From positions 39,782-103,781 of the forward strand of contig NZ_JAAILI010000050.1 of assembly GCF_012650175.1 (NCBI RefSeq): 64,000 bases of DNA, read 5' to 3'. The notes beneath the pieces were generated by a model that was given only the letters and a program-made list of their open reading frames with translations, was not told where the DNA came from and made no database searches. Made by a program: the position numbers and the translations under genes. This DNA comes from Sphingomonas sp. S2M10 (GTDB taxonomy: Bacteria > Pseudomonadota > Alphaproteobacteria > Sphingomonadales > Sphingomonadaceae). Below, piece by piece: positions 27,025 to 34,904 of this stretch (positions are counted from its first letter, which is position 1; every line of letters starts with the position of its first letter).

Positions 27025-27465
27025 CTAGACTTGGAGGGCCGTCAGCATGTCCAGCAGGTCTTCGGGGAAGATCGGCTCGTCGTGCGCGGCGATCTCGTCG
27101 CGGGTGAACCAGCGCCAGCCGCGCATCACCCGTTGCTCCAGCGCGGTATGCCCGGCAGTGTCGATCGCTTCGGCTTCCGTGCGGACGAGGAAATAGCGCT
27201 CGTCGGCCCAGACCGGCACGCCCTCGATCGTCACGAACTCGACGACGCGCTGGGTCACCTCCGGTCCGGGCTCGGCGCGGATGCCGGTTTCTTCCCACAG
27301 CTCGCGCCGGGCTGCGTCCGCATAGCTTTCGCCCGGATCGACCGCGCCGCCCGGCGTGCACCAGAAGGGCGGCCGGTCGGCGGGATCGAAGCGGAACAGC
27401 AGCACCCGCCCCGCGCCGTCCAGCAGCAGGATCCGCGCCGCCGGGCGCGCGACGCGCGTGCTCAT
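27025..27465 (-). CDS. NUDIX hydrolase
   Basis: 146 aa. The complete Nudix box is at residues 40-62 (GAVDPGE at the start, RELWEETGI at the end), matching GX5EX7REUXEEXGU. Members hydrolyse nucleoside diphosphates linked to other moieties using Mg2+; the substrate is not predictable here. The start overlaps the bolA stop by 4 bp, so the two are translationally coupled. Confidence 0.93.
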   Translation of the reverse strand: MSTRVARPAARILLLDGAGRVLLFRFDPADRPPFWCTPGGAVDPGESYADAARRELWEETGIRAEPGPEVTQRVVEFVTIEGVPVWADERYFLVRTEAEAIDTAGHTALEQRVMRGWRWFTRDEIAAHDEPIFPEDLLDMLTALQV

Positions 27466-27746
27466 TCGCCCGGCGCGGTCGCCTTGATCGCCAGCGCGTG
27501 GATGCGCGTGGCGAGCAGGTCGGCGAGCGCATGGTTCACCTTGCGCTGGCGGGCGACGCGATTGAGTCCGGCGAACTCCGGGCTCTCGATGGTGACGGTG
27601 AAGTGGCTTTCGCCGGTGCCGTCGTCGCCCAGATGCCCGCGATGCTGGGCGCTGTCGTTGCTGACATGGAGGTGCGACGGGGCGAGCGCGGTGCGCAGGC
27701 GATCGGCGATCAGATCGGCCAGGGGGCCGGTAGCGAGGTCGGTCAT
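27462..27746 (-). CDS. bolA: BolA family protein
   Basis: 94 aa, full family length. Shows the BolA pattern LADLIADRLRTALAPSHLHV, SNDSAQHRGH, ESHFTVTIESPEFAGLNRVA, RQRKVNHALADLL and a conserved HALAIKA end. BolA proteins interact with monothiol glutaredoxins and take part in iron-sulfur or iron sensing. Divergent from the J-domain gene with 35 bp between starts. Confidence 0.93.
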   Translation of the reverse strand: MTDLATGPLADLIADRLRTALAPSHLHVSNDSAQHRGHLGDDGTGESHFTVTIESPEFAGLNRVARQRKVNHALADLLATRIHALAIKATAPGE

Positions 27747-27781
27747 CGCGCCTATATAGGCGGTTTGCTCGAGGGAGTCGC

Positions 27782-28393
27782 GTGGCTAGCCGTCCGCCGA
27801 AAAAGGATCGTCCGAATGCCCGTTTTCACGGTCGCGTGGAAGCGGAGGGAAGATTGTGCGCAGAGCCGGGCTGCACCGCCCCCGGCGAATTCCGCGCGCC
27901 GCCGCTGGAGGGCGCGCGCAGCGGCTTCGACGGGCCGCCGCGCTTCCGCTGGCTGTGCCTCGACCATGTCCGCGCGTTCAACTCGGGCTATAATTTCTTC
28001 TCGGGCATGAGCGCGGACGAAATCCACGAGGCGCAGCGCCCGATCGCCGGCTGGGAGCGCGAGACGCGCGCGTTCAGCGCCAATCCCGACGTGCCGCCGC
28101 GCTGGGCCGATTTCGCCGACCCGCTCGACGCGATCGGCGCCAGGTTCCGAGATCGGATGAAGGATCGCGGCGAGCGCAAGGACGGGCGGCCGCTGTCCGG
28201 CGCGGATCGCGATGCGCTGAAGGTGCTGGACCTGGAGATCGACTGCGATCGCACGGCGCTGCGCAAACGCTATTCGGAGCTGGTGCGGAAGTTCCATCCG
28301 GACCGGAATGGCGGCGATCGCAGCCACGAGGCGCGGCTGCAGCGGGTGATCGCGGCCTATCAGCAGCTGAAGGGGTCGGCGGCGTTCGCCTGA
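27782..28393 (+). CDS. J domain-containing protein
   Basis: 203 aa from GTG 27782 (GAGGGAG four bases upstream). The N-terminal ~110 residues contain CAEPGCTAPGEFRAPP and FRWLCLDHVRAFNSGYNFF. The C-terminal ~60 residues are a J domain with the HPD motif (LVRKFHPDRNGGDRSHEARL) near residue 170. It would stimulate an Hsp70/DnaK partner. Gene order bolA / J-domain / cobS is common in alphaproteobacteria; here cobS sits 4 kb further on after an inserted operon. Confidence 0.9.
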   Translation: MASRPPKKDRPNARFHGRVEAEGRLCAEPGCTAPGEFRAPPLEGARSGFDGPPRFRWLCLDHVRAFNSGYNFFSGMSADEIHEAQRPIAGWERETRAFSANPDVPPRWADFADPLDAIGARFRDRMKDRGERKDGRPLSGADRDALKVLDLEIDCDRTALRKRYSELVRKFHPDRNGGDRSHEARLQRVIAAYQQLKGSAAFA

Positions 28394-28408
28394 GGCTGGG
28401 CCGGAGGG

Positions 28409-28560
28409 AGGCCCCCTCCACCACGCCGCTGACGCGGCGCGGTCCCCCTCCCCCGCTTCGCGGTGGAGGAAATGCTTCCCTCGGCTGCAGCCTTAGTGTT
28501 TCCTCTCCCGCGTAAGCGGGGGAGGGGGACCGCCGCCGAAGGCGGTGGTGGAGGGGGCCT
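28409..28560. repeat. Long imperfect inverted repeat, ~62-bp arms
   Basis: The left arm (28409-28471) begins AGGCCCCCTCCACCAC and runs through GGTCCCCCTCCCCCGCTT. The right arm (28498-28560) is its reverse complement with a few mismatches and one-base gaps. About 27 bases separate the arms. It fills the space between the J-domain stop and the DUF559 gene. It resembles a MITE/REP-type palindrome; a related one lies at 33395-33512. Confidence 0.8.
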
Positions 28561-28637
28561 CTCGCGAAATTCGTTCTTTATTCGTTCCATAAAATCCGGC
28601 ATCCTCCGCCCGACCCAATCGGCAGGGAGTCGCCCAA

Positions 28638-29153
28638 ATGCGCCTTGGTGGAAACCCGCATACCCGCAGCCTCGCCCGCAAGCTCCGCCGCGAGATGTCT
28701 CCCGCCGAGCGCCGCCTCTGGCGCCACCTCCGCGGCGATCCCGAAGGCCTCCACTTCCGCCGCCAACACCAGGCCGGCCCCTATGTCCTGGACTTCTACT
28801 GCGCCCGCGCCCGGCTGGCGATCGAACTCGACGGCGCCGGCCATGGCCATGGAGACCAGCCAAACCACGACGCCCGCCGCGACGCGTGGCTCGCCGCGAT
28901 CGGGATCACCACGCTTCGCATCCCGGCCGACGCCCTGCTCCACAATCTCGACGGCGCCCTGCGCCACATCCTCGCTACGGCACGCCGCCGTTACGCTTCG
29001 GCCCCGCTGACCAGCCCGAATAGCGCGCCGTCAGGATCCACCGCCTGCAGCACCCGCTCGCCGCCGGGCACATCCATCGGGCCATTGACCACCGTCCCGC
29101 CGGCAGCTTCCACGCGCGCCTTCGCCACATCCACATCGTCGACACGGAAATAG
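28638..29153 (+). CDS. DUF559 endonuclease-like protein
   Basis: 171 aa from ATG 28638 (AGGGAG ten bases upstream). Residues ~1-115 match the DUF559 family, a Vsr-like PD-(D/E)XK nuclease fold: ARKLRREMSPAERRLWRHLR, FRRQHQAGPYVLDFYCARAR, LAIELDGAGH, RDAWLAAIGITTLRIPADAL. The remaining ~50 residues, rich in Ser/Thr/Pro, run antisense through the 3' end of the convergent VOC gene (163-bp overlap) and are probably an unselected extension after loss of the native stop near codon 116. Function in vivo is unknown. Confidence 0.85.
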   Translation: MRLGGNPHTRSLARKLRREMSPAERRLWRHLRGDPEGLHFRRQHQAGPYVLDFYCARARLAIELDGAGHGHGDQPNHDARRDAWLAAIGITTLRIPADALLHNLDGALRHILATARRRYASAPLTSPNSAPSGSTACSTRSPPGTSIGPLTTVPPAASTRAFATSTSSTRK

Positions 29154-29770
29154 AAGCTCCAGCCCGGTCTGGCCCCCGGCGGGCAGCCCATGATCGCGCC
29201 GATGGGCTCGCCGCCTTCATGGCCGATGAAGCTGTATTCGCCCATCTCGCCCATCGGCATCCCGCCCATCCGGGTGAGGCCGAACTGGCGGTGGTAGAAG
29301 CCGAGCGCGCCTTCCGCATCGGGGGCGTACAGCTCGTTCCAGCCGGCATGGCCGAGCCCATGCCGCTGATAGACGGTGCTGCTCGCGCCGTCGGTCGCGC
29401 CGCGCATCACATAGAAGGGAACGCCCTGCGGATCGGTGACCATCGCGATCCGGCCGACGCCCGCCGCGTCCCAGGCGGGCACCAGCACCTTGCCGCCCGC
29501 CGCGATGATCTCCGCCACGCTCGCATCGACATCGTCGACGCCGAAATAGGCAAGCCAGCTCGGGCTTGCGCCTGCCGCCAGCATCGCATCGTCGAGCTGG
29601 AGCATGCCGCCCGCATTGCCGTCCGGTGCGGCGATCATGCGATAGTCGGGGCCGTCCGTCATCGGCGCGCCGACCTGCCATCCCACCACGGCGCCGTAGA
29701 AGGCCGCCGCCTTCTCCGCGTCGCGCGTCATCAGTTCGTACCAGATGATGTCGCCCTGCCGGTTCGTCAT
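28991..29770 (-). CDS. VOC family protein (two glyoxalase-like domains)
   Basis: 259 aa from ATG 29770. Two tandem vicinal-oxygen-chelate units: residues ~8-120 (IIWYELMTRDAEKAAAFYGA, WLAYFGVDDVDASVAEI, VTDPQGVPFYV) and ~135-255 (AGWNELYAPDAEGALGFYHR, FYFRVDDVDVAKARVEAAGG, VDPDGALFGL). This is the double-domain arrangement of hydrolase/glyoxalase-like proteins with unknown substrate. Last gene of a five-gene minus-strand operon; its end overlaps the DUF559 tail. Confidence 0.9.
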   Translation of the reverse strand: MTNRQGDIIWYELMTRDAEKAAAFYGAVVGWQVGAPMTDGPDYRMIAAPDGNAGGMLQLDDAMLAAGASPSWLAYFGVDDVDASVAEIIAAGGKVLVPAWDAAGVGRIAMVTDPQGVPFYVMRGATDGASSTVYQRHGLGHAGWNELYAPDAEGALGFYHRQFGLTRMGGMPMGEMGEYSFIGHEGGEPIGAIMGCPPGARPGWSFYFRVDDVDVAKARVEAAGGTVVNGPMDVPGGERVLQAVDPDGALFGLVSGAEA

Positions 29771-29790
29771 CTCCGCTCTCCCCCTTGCGA

Positions 29791-30147
29791 TCAGCCTTCG
29801 CCGCGATCGACGATCGGCTCGAAGCCGCCCCAGAACATGCGCTTGCCGTCGAACGGCATCGTGTTGTCCTGCATGTCCGGGTCGGCCATCAGCGAGTCCC
29901 ACCCGGCGTCGCGCGTCGCCTTGTCCGGCCAGACGACCCAGGAAAAGACCACCGCCTCGCCCTCGGTGGCCAGCGTCGCGCGATAGAAATCGGTGGTCTC
30001 GCCGTGGGGCACGTCCTTGCCCCAGCCTTCCACCACACGGGTCGCGCCATATTTGAGGAACTTGTTCGCCACGCGCAGCGCGAGATCGGTATAGGCCTGC
30101 CGGTTCGCCTCCGGCACCGGCAGTACATAGCCGTCGATATACGCCAT
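29791..30147 (-). CDS. DUF1428 domain-containing protein
   Basis: 118 aa, typical length. Starts MAYIDGYVLPVPEANRQAY, with WGKDVPHGETTDFYRAT and FSWVVWPDKATRDAGW as family landmarks. This is an ABM-like alpha-beta protein of unknown role. Sits 13 bp after the GST gene and 20 bp before the double VOC gene. Confidence 0.92.
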   Translation of the reverse strand: MAYIDGYVLPVPEANRQAYTDLALRVANKFLKYGATRVVEGWGKDVPHGETTDFYRATLATEGEAVVFSWVVWPDKATRDAGWDSLMADPDMQDNTMPFDGKRMFWGGFEPIVDRGEG

Positions 30148-30160
30148 GCTTCGTCCTCCT

Positions 30161-30832
30161 TCAGGCGGGTTCGGGCATTTCCGTCCGCAATTCCTCGAGC
30201 TGCGCGGCGATGGCGGCGGCGAACGCCGGTCGCGCGAGGCAGCGCTGCTGGTACGCCGCCAGCGCCGGATGCGCGGCGAGCAGATCGGTGTGATCGAGCG
30301 CGCGCAGCGCCGAGGCCGTCAGCAGGTCCCCGGCGGTGAAGCGACCTTCGAGATATTCCCGATCACCAAGCGCGGCGGCGAGTTGCCCCAGCCGCTTGTC
30401 GATCGTAGCGACGAGGCTCGGCCGGCGAAGCTTCGCCCATGCCTCATCGCGCGCGAACAGATCGACATTGGTGAGTTCGAGCAACATCGGCTCGACACTG
30501 TTCATTGCGGCGAACATCCAGCACAGCGCCCGCGCGCGCGCCGCCGGCTCTTGCGGCAGCAGCGCCTCGGAACGCTCGGCAATGTGCAGCACGATCGCAC
30601 CCGATTCGAACATGCGCACGTCGCCCTCGCGATAGGCCGGCACTTGGCCGAAGGGCTGTTCGGCGAAATAGGCCGGCGGGCGATGCACCGCGCTGATCGG
30701 ATCGGTGCGATAGCCGAGCCCGGCCTCCTCCAGTGCCCAGCGGACTCGGAAGTCGCGGACATAGCTGCGGGCGAAATCGGGCACCCAGTCGAAGGTGACG
30801 ATCTCGATCGGGCTTTCGGGATCAATCGGCAT
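30161..30832 (-). CDS. Glutathione S-transferase family protein
   Basis: 223 aa. N-terminal thioredoxin-like part (FDWVPDFARSYVRDFRVRWA, HRPPAYFAEQPFGQVPAYRE and the glutathione-binding MFESGAIVLHIAE) and a C-terminal helical domain (YLEGRFTAGDLLTASALRAL, the capping-box region). It probably conjugates or reduces small electrophiles. Third in the VOC operon, 16 bp after the DUF4287 gene. Confidence 0.92.
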   Translation of the reverse strand: MPIDPESPIEIVTFDWVPDFARSYVRDFRVRWALEEAGLGYRTDPISAVHRPPAYFAEQPFGQVPAYREGDVRMFESGAIVLHIAERSEALLPQEPAARARALCWMFAAMNSVEPMLLELTNVDLFARDEAWAKLRRPSLVATIDKRLGQLAAALGDREYLEGRFTAGDLLTASALRALDHTDLLAAHPALAAYQQRCLARPAFAAAIAAQLEELRTEMPEPA

Positions 30833-30848
30833 TCATTCTCTCCTCGGT

Positions 30849-31079
30849 TCAGGCGTCGCCTTCGCGCTTGGCACCCTTGAGCAACGCAACGGTCGCCATG
30901 GCGTGGCCGTGGCCCAGCCCGAACGCCGCCTTGAGATCGGCGACGATCGCACCCGCCTTCACGCCGTCGTGCAGGCCGGAGGCATCCGCCCAGCCCTTCT
31001 CGGCGGCGTACGCGCGGAAATCCTCGGGGCTACGGCCCGTCTTGGCCTGGATATTGTCGAGATAGGCCTGGAACGACAT
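30849..31079 (-). CDS. DUF4287 domain-containing protein
   Basis: 76 aa: MSFQAYLDNIQAKTGRSPED, then FRAYAAEKGW and FGLGHGHAMATVALLKG. This matches DUF4287, a small helical protein of unknown function. Sits 18 bp after the first VOC gene. Confidence 0.9.
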   Translation of the reverse strand: MSFQAYLDNIQAKTGRSPEDFRAYAAEKGWADASGLHDGVKAGAIVADLKAAFGLGHGHAMATVALLKGAKREGDA

Positions 31080-31097
31080 CGTCGCGCTCCCTCCTGG

Positions 31098-31529
31098 TCA
31101 GGCCGGCTCCGCCTGCGCCATCGCCGCGGCAGCAGCGGCCATGTCCATGTGGAACGGCTCGAAGATATGGCCGTCGGGATCGGTGAAGGTGCGGCCGTAC
31201 ATGAAGCCCATGTCCTGCACCGGGCGGATGTCGCCGCTGCCGCCTGCCGCCTCGGCCTTGGCGACCAGCGCGTCGACCGCCGCCCGGTCTGCCAAAGGCA
31301 GCGCGATCAGCACCTCGGTCGTGGTGGTCGCGTCGGCGACGGCGCGGGGCGTGAAGGTCTGGAAGAAGTCGCGGTGAAGCAGCATGAAGGTGAGCGTTTC
31401 CGACAGCACCATCGCACTCGCGGTCGGCCCGCTGAACTGCGCGTTCCTGGCGCAGCCGATCGCTTCGTAAAAGGCAGTGGCGCGCGACACATCGGCCACG
31501 GGCAGATTCACGAACACGGCGTCCGGCAT
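31098..31529 (-). CDS. VOC family protein (single domain)
   Basis: 143 aa from ATG 31529 (GGAG eight bases upstream). One glyoxalase-like domain: AVFVNLPVADVSRATAFYEA, ETLTFMLLHRDFFQTFTP, and FMYGRTFTDPDGHIFEPFHM, as in the lactoylglutathione-lyase-like PhnB/VOC subgroup. First gene of the operon that continues with DUF4287, GST, DUF1428 and a second VOC protein; divergent from the HxlR regulator. Confidence 0.92.
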   Translation of the reverse strand: MPDAVFVNLPVADVSRATAFYEAIGCARNAQFSGPTASAMVLSETLTFMLLHRDFFQTFTPRAVADATTTTEVLIALPLADRAAVDALVAKAEAAGGSGDIRPVQDMGFMYGRTFTDPDGHIFEPFHMDMAAAAAAMAQAEPA

Positions 31530-31611
31530 CTTTTCTCTCCCCTTCGGCGCGGCTTTCGAGTCGCGCCCTGCTTGATTCGTGCCGCGTCTGATCCTAAAAA
31601 ACAACCGTGAA

Positions 31612-31626
31612 GTTAGAAAATATAAC
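31612..31626. promoter_or_regulatory. GTTA-N7-TAAC dyad, possible HxlR operator
   Basis: GTTA (31612-31615) and TAAC (31623-31626) form a short dyad directly in front of the HxlR start codon, inside an AT-rich patch (31594-31627) shared by two divergent transcription units. HxlR-type repressors bind short dyads in such gaps. Arms are only 4 bp, so this is tentative. Confidence 0.35.
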
Positions 31627-31627
31627 C

Positions 31628-32287
31628 ATGTCCAAACGTCGCTATGAGGATGCCTGCGGCACCGCCCTTGCCCTGGAGTTCGTCGGCGAGCGCTGGGCGC
31701 TGCTGATCCTGCGCGAATTGCTGCTTGGGCCCCGCCGCTTCGGCGAGATTCGCGCCGGGCTGCCGGGGCTCAGCGCGAACGTGCTCACCCAGCGGCTGCA
31801 GGGACTGGAGGCGGACGGGATCGTCGTGCGCGAGAAGCTGCCGCCGCCCTCCAGCGTCCAGGTCTATGCGCTCACCCCCTGGGGGTACGAGGTCGAGCCC
31901 GTGGTGATGGCGATGGGCCGCTGGGCGCTGCGCTCGCCGCAGCACGATCCGTCGCTCCCCTTTTCGCGCGTGTCGCTGATGCTGGCGCTGCGCATGCTGC
32001 TGCTGCCGGACAGGGCGGCGGGCTGGACCGGCCGGATCGGCTTCCGGCTGGGCGAGGAGGCCTATCGCGTCACCGTGGCGGACGGCGCGCTGGCGGTCGA
32101 TCGCGGCACGCTTGACGATAGCGAGGCGGTGTTCGTCGGCGAGCCCAACGATTTCCTGCCGGTGCTGTTCGGCACCATGCCGCTGGCCATCGCACTCGCC
32201 GAAGGTCGGTTCGCGGTGGAGGGCGACACCGCCCGCGCCGCCGACTTCGCCACGCTGTTCCTGCTGCCGCCCAGGATCGGCGCCTGA
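31628..32287 (+). CDS. HxlR family transcriptional regulator
   Basis: 219 aa from ATG 31628 (GTG 31607 is an in-frame alternative). Residues ~8-95 are the HxlR winged helix: [67 protein letters not shown]. The C-terminal ~110 residues ([35 protein letters not shown]) resemble an SCP2-like ligand pocket. Probably regulates the divergent VOC/GST operon and itself; the effector may be an electrophile. Confidence 0.9.
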   Translation: MSKRRYEDACGTALALEFVGERWALLILRELLLGPRRFGEIRAGLPGLSANVLTQRLQGLEADGIVVREKLPPPSSVQVYALTPWGYEVEPVVMAMGRWALRSPQHDPSLPFSRVSLMLALRMLLLPDRAAGWTGRIGFRLGEEAYRVTVADGALAVDRGTLDDSEAVFVGEPNDFLPVLFGTMPLAIALAEGRFAVEGDTARAADFATLFLLPPRIGA

Positions 32288-32360
32288 ACCCTCCCCTTCG
32301 GACATGCGGTTGCAGTGCGGCGGACAAGCCACTAGGTCCGGTGCGACTGAAGGATTTGAT

Positions 32361-33365
32361 ATGGCCGACATCCCCAACACCCTGCCCGACAGCCGGGACT
32401 CCACGATCCTCGACGCGCCCGACAAGATGGTGAAGGTGCGCGACCTGTTCGGGATCGACAGCGACATGGAAGTCCCCGCGTTCAGCGAGGCGGACGAGCG
32501 CGTGCCCGATCTGGACCCCGCCTATGTGTTCGATCCGGACACCACCCTCGCGGTGCTGGCCGGCTTCGCGCACAACCGCCGGGTGATGATCCAGGGCTAT
32601 CACGGCACCGGCAAATCCTCGCACATCGAGCAGGTGGCGGCGCGGCTCAACTGGCCGTGCATCCGCATCAATCTCGACGCGCATATCAGCCGCATCGACC
32701 TGATCGGCCGCGACGCGATCGTGCTCAAGGACGGCCAGCAGATCACCGAGTTCCGCGAAGGCCTGCTGCCCTGGGCGCTGCAGACCCCGACCGCGCTCGT
32801 GTTCGACGAATATGATGCGGGCCGCCCGGACGTGATGTTCGTGATCCAGCGCGTGCTGGAGACCGAGGGCAAGCTGACCCTGCTCGACCAGAACCGGGTG
32901 ATCCGCCCGAGCCCCTGGTTCCGCCTGTTCGCCACCGCCAACACGGTGGGCCTGGGCGACACCAGCGGGCTGTACCACGGCACCCAGCAGATCAACCAGG
33001 GCCAGATGGACCGCTGGAACATCGTCGTCACGCTCAACTATCTGCCTGCGGCCACCGAGGCGCGGATCGTGCTCGCCAAGTCCGGCGAATATGACAAGCC
33101 GGGCGGCAAGGAGACGGTGGAGAACATGGTCCGCGTGGCGGAGCTGACCCGCCGCGGCTTCATCAACGGCGACATCTCGACGGTGATGAGCCCGCGTACC
33201 GTGATCACCTGGGCGCAGAACGCGCTGATCTTCGGCGATGTGGGCTTCGCCTTCCGCCTGTCGTTCCTCAACAAGTGCGACGATGCCGAGCGGGCGCAGG
33301 TGGCGGAATATTATCAGCGCGTGTTCGGCAAGGACCTGCCGGAAAGCGTGGTCGGGCGGGCGTAA
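32361..33365 (+). CDS. cobS: Cobaltochelatase subunit CobS-like AAA+ ATPase
   Basis: 334 aa from ATG 32361 (AAGGA upstream), the usual CobS length. Walker [10 protein letters not shown] at 79-87, Walker [21 protein letters not shown], sensor region [13 protein letters not shown]. CobS forms a chaperone-like AAA+ ring with CobT that drives cobalt insertion by CobN in aerobic B12 synthesis. Many alphaproteobacteria keep cobS/cobT without nearby cobN, as here. cobT lies 4.4 kb away on the opposite strand. Confidence 0.93.
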   Translation: MADIPNTLPDSRDSTILDAPDKMVKVRDLFGIDSDMEVPAFSEADERVPDLDPAYVFDPDTTLAVLAGFAHNRRVMIQGYHGTGKSSHIEQVAARLNWPCIRINLDAHISRIDLIGRDAIVLKDGQQITEFREGLLPWALQTPTALVFDEYDAGRPDVMFVIQRVLETEGKLTLLDQNRVIRPSPWFRLFATANTVGLGDTSGLYHGTQQINQGQMDRWNIVVTLNYLPAATEARIVLAKSGEYDKPGGKETVENMVRVAELTRRGFINGDISTVMSPRTVITWAQNALIFGDVGFAFRLSFLNKCDDAERAQVAEYYQRVFGKDLPESVVGRA

Positions 33366-33394
33366 GCGCCGCGATTTGAGTTGAGCGTATCCTT

Positions 33395-33512
33395 CCCCGC
33401 CAGGGGGAGGTGGCGCCGGAGGCGACGGAGGGGGAGGATGCCAGAACCTCGCCGACCGTCGTGCTTCCTCCCCCTCCGACCCGCTGACGCGGGCCACCTC
33501 CCCCTGGCGGGG
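33395..33512. repeat. Imperfect inverted repeat, ~47-bp arms
   Basis: The left arm starts CCCCGCCAGGGGGAGGTGGC at 33395 and ends near 33441 (GGAGGGGGAGGAT). The right arm (~33463-33512) is its approximate reverse complement (CCTCCCCCTCCGA ... CCACCTCCCCCTGGCGGGG). It is located after the cobS stop and resembles the palindrome at 28409-28560. It may serve as a terminator. Confidence 0.75.
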
Positions 33513-33585
33513 GCGGGAACGCTGTAGCGAGGGCAGAGGCGTTGCATCCGCCACTACGATGCTCGCGGAATTGGCGCAGAACCGT

Positions 33586-34011
33586 TCACCCTACTGACGG
33601 ATAGCTGCCGTCCGGTTTTGCGAGGCGAAACGGGTGTCGCGGGTTCAGGCGGACAAACTCGTCAACCTCGCGCAAGCGCTCTGGAAACGCCTCTGCCTCT
33701 TGCCATCGGGTGTGATTTACAAAACGAAATCCGGCCAGCCAGAGAGAACGAACCTTGTCCCACTGCTCTTTGTCGGACTTCTTGGGCACCTTGAACGCAC
33801 GTCCCATCGAGTGAAGTGCGCCGCCACATTCCGGGCACTTGCCAGCAGCCTCGTCTGGCAGCTTCCACGACTTACGGCAGATGAAGCAGGCATGTGGCCA
33901 AAGGCAGAGTGGTCCCCGATGGTAGGGGACCACCGTCGTCACGGGCAACGCTCTGTTCCCCGACGCGCGACGAAGTTCCATTCGCTCTGACTTTGACGGA
34001 CCTTGGGCCAT
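33586..34011 (-). CDS. Hypothetical protein with zinc-ribbon-like cysteines
   Basis: 141 aa from ATG 34011 (ATG 33981 also possible). Two Cys pairs, CFIC near 42 and KCPECGG near 58, suggest a small zinc ribbon; the rest is charged (FKVPKKSDKEQWDKVRSLWL, HPFRLAKPDG). I recognise no family. The GC content is lower than in neighbours and the gene sits beside a palindromic repeat, so it may be a recent arrival. It lies 66 bp upstream of nothing on its own strand except cobS's convergent end. Confidence 0.6.
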   Translation of the reverse strand: MAQGPSKSERMELRRASGNRALPVTTVVPYHRGPLCLWPHACFICRKSWKLPDEAAGKCPECGGALHSMGRAFKVPKKSDKEQWDKVRSLWLAGFRFVNHTRWQEAEAFPERLREVDEFVRLNPRHPFRLAKPDGSYPSVG

Positions 34012-34077
34012 TGGCGCAATATGCGATCAAGGTGCGAACGACCGCAAGTGGGCGGGAGCGGAAGTACGCCTCGCGCC

Positions 34078-34761
34078 CTACGCGTCCGCCCAGCGCCGCA
34101 GCAGGTTATGGTACACCCCGGTCAGCGCCACCACCTCGGCATGGCCCTGCCCCACTTCGCCGACCAGGCCCTGGATCGAGCGGTCGAGGTCGAACAGGAT
34201 CCGCCGTGCGCCGTCGTCGCGGACCATCGATTGCAGCCAGAAGAAGCTCGCCACCCGCGCGCCGCGCGTCACCGGAGTCACCCGGTGGAGGCTCGACGAG
34301 GGATAGAGGATGGCGTGCCCCGCCGGCAGCTTCACCGATTGTGCGCCGAACAGCCCCTCGATCAGCAGTTCGCCGCCGTCATAGGCCTGCGGGTCTTCGA
34401 GGAACACGGTCATCGACAGGTCCGAGCGGACGCGGAACTCGCTGCCGCGCTGGATGCGCACGGCATTGTCGACATGCAGCCCGAAATTCTGGCCGCCGGC
34501 ATAGCGGTTGAACAGCGGCGGGAAGATCTTGAGCGGCAGCGCCGCGGCGATGAACAGGGGCGAGCGCGCCAGCGCGTCGAGAATCACCGCCCCCGCCTCG
34601 CGCGCCGCCGGGTGCGTCTCGGGCAGCTGCGCGTTGCGCTTGGCGAGCGCCGCCTGCGGACCCGAGGTGACGTTGCCGTCGACCCATTCCGCCGCATCCA
34701 CCAGCGCGCGGACGCGGGCCAGTTCGGCCGGCGAGAGCAGGTCGGGGATCGGGATCAGCAT
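34078..34761 (-). CDS. PKHD-type Fe(II)/2-oxoglutarate hydroxylase (PiuC/YbiX-like)
   Basis: 227 aa from ATG 34761 (AGGAG seven bases upstream; GTG 34767 less likely). Family start [20 protein letters not shown], iron ligands H96 and D98 (GLHVDN) and H159 (SSLHRVTP), 2-oxoglutarate Arg in [10 protein letters not shown] context. PiuC/YbiX proteins are encoded with the Fiu catecholate receptor and are iron-regulated; the substrate is unknown. It lies downstream of the Fiu-like receptor on the same strand, separated by a terminator-like hairpin. Confidence 0.92.
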   Translation of the reverse strand: MLIPIPDLLSPAELARVRALVDAAEWVDGNVTSGPQAALAKRNAQLPETHPAAREAGAVILDALARSPLFIAAALPLKIFPPLFNRYAGGQNFGLHVDNAVRIQRGSEFRVRSDLSMTVFLEDPQAYDGGELLIEGLFGAQSVKLPAGHAILYPSSSLHRVTPVTRGARVASFFWLQSMVRDDGARRILFDLDRSIQGLVGEVGQGHAEVVALTGVYHNLLRRWADA

Positions 34762-34852
34762 GCACACACTCCTGCTCGGGGAAAGAACTTGCCCTGTGAT
34801 CGTCCCGCGGCCTGCGGGACATGCGCCAGATCAAGGGCGGAGAAAAGAAGAA

Positions 34853-34882
34853 GCCCCTCCCGGTCGCGAAACCGGAAGGGGC
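34853..34882 (-). terminator. Rho-independent terminator after Fiu-like receptor gene
   Basis: GCCCCTCCCGGT (34853-34864) pairs with ACCGGAAGGGGC (34871-34882) with one mismatch. On the minus strand it is followed by TTCTTCTTTT (34842-34852). It lies between the receptor stop and the PKHD gene, so the latter probably depends on partial read-through or its own promoter. Confidence 0.75.
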
Positions 34883-34904
34883 CCGATGATCGCACGTCGC
34901 GCGA

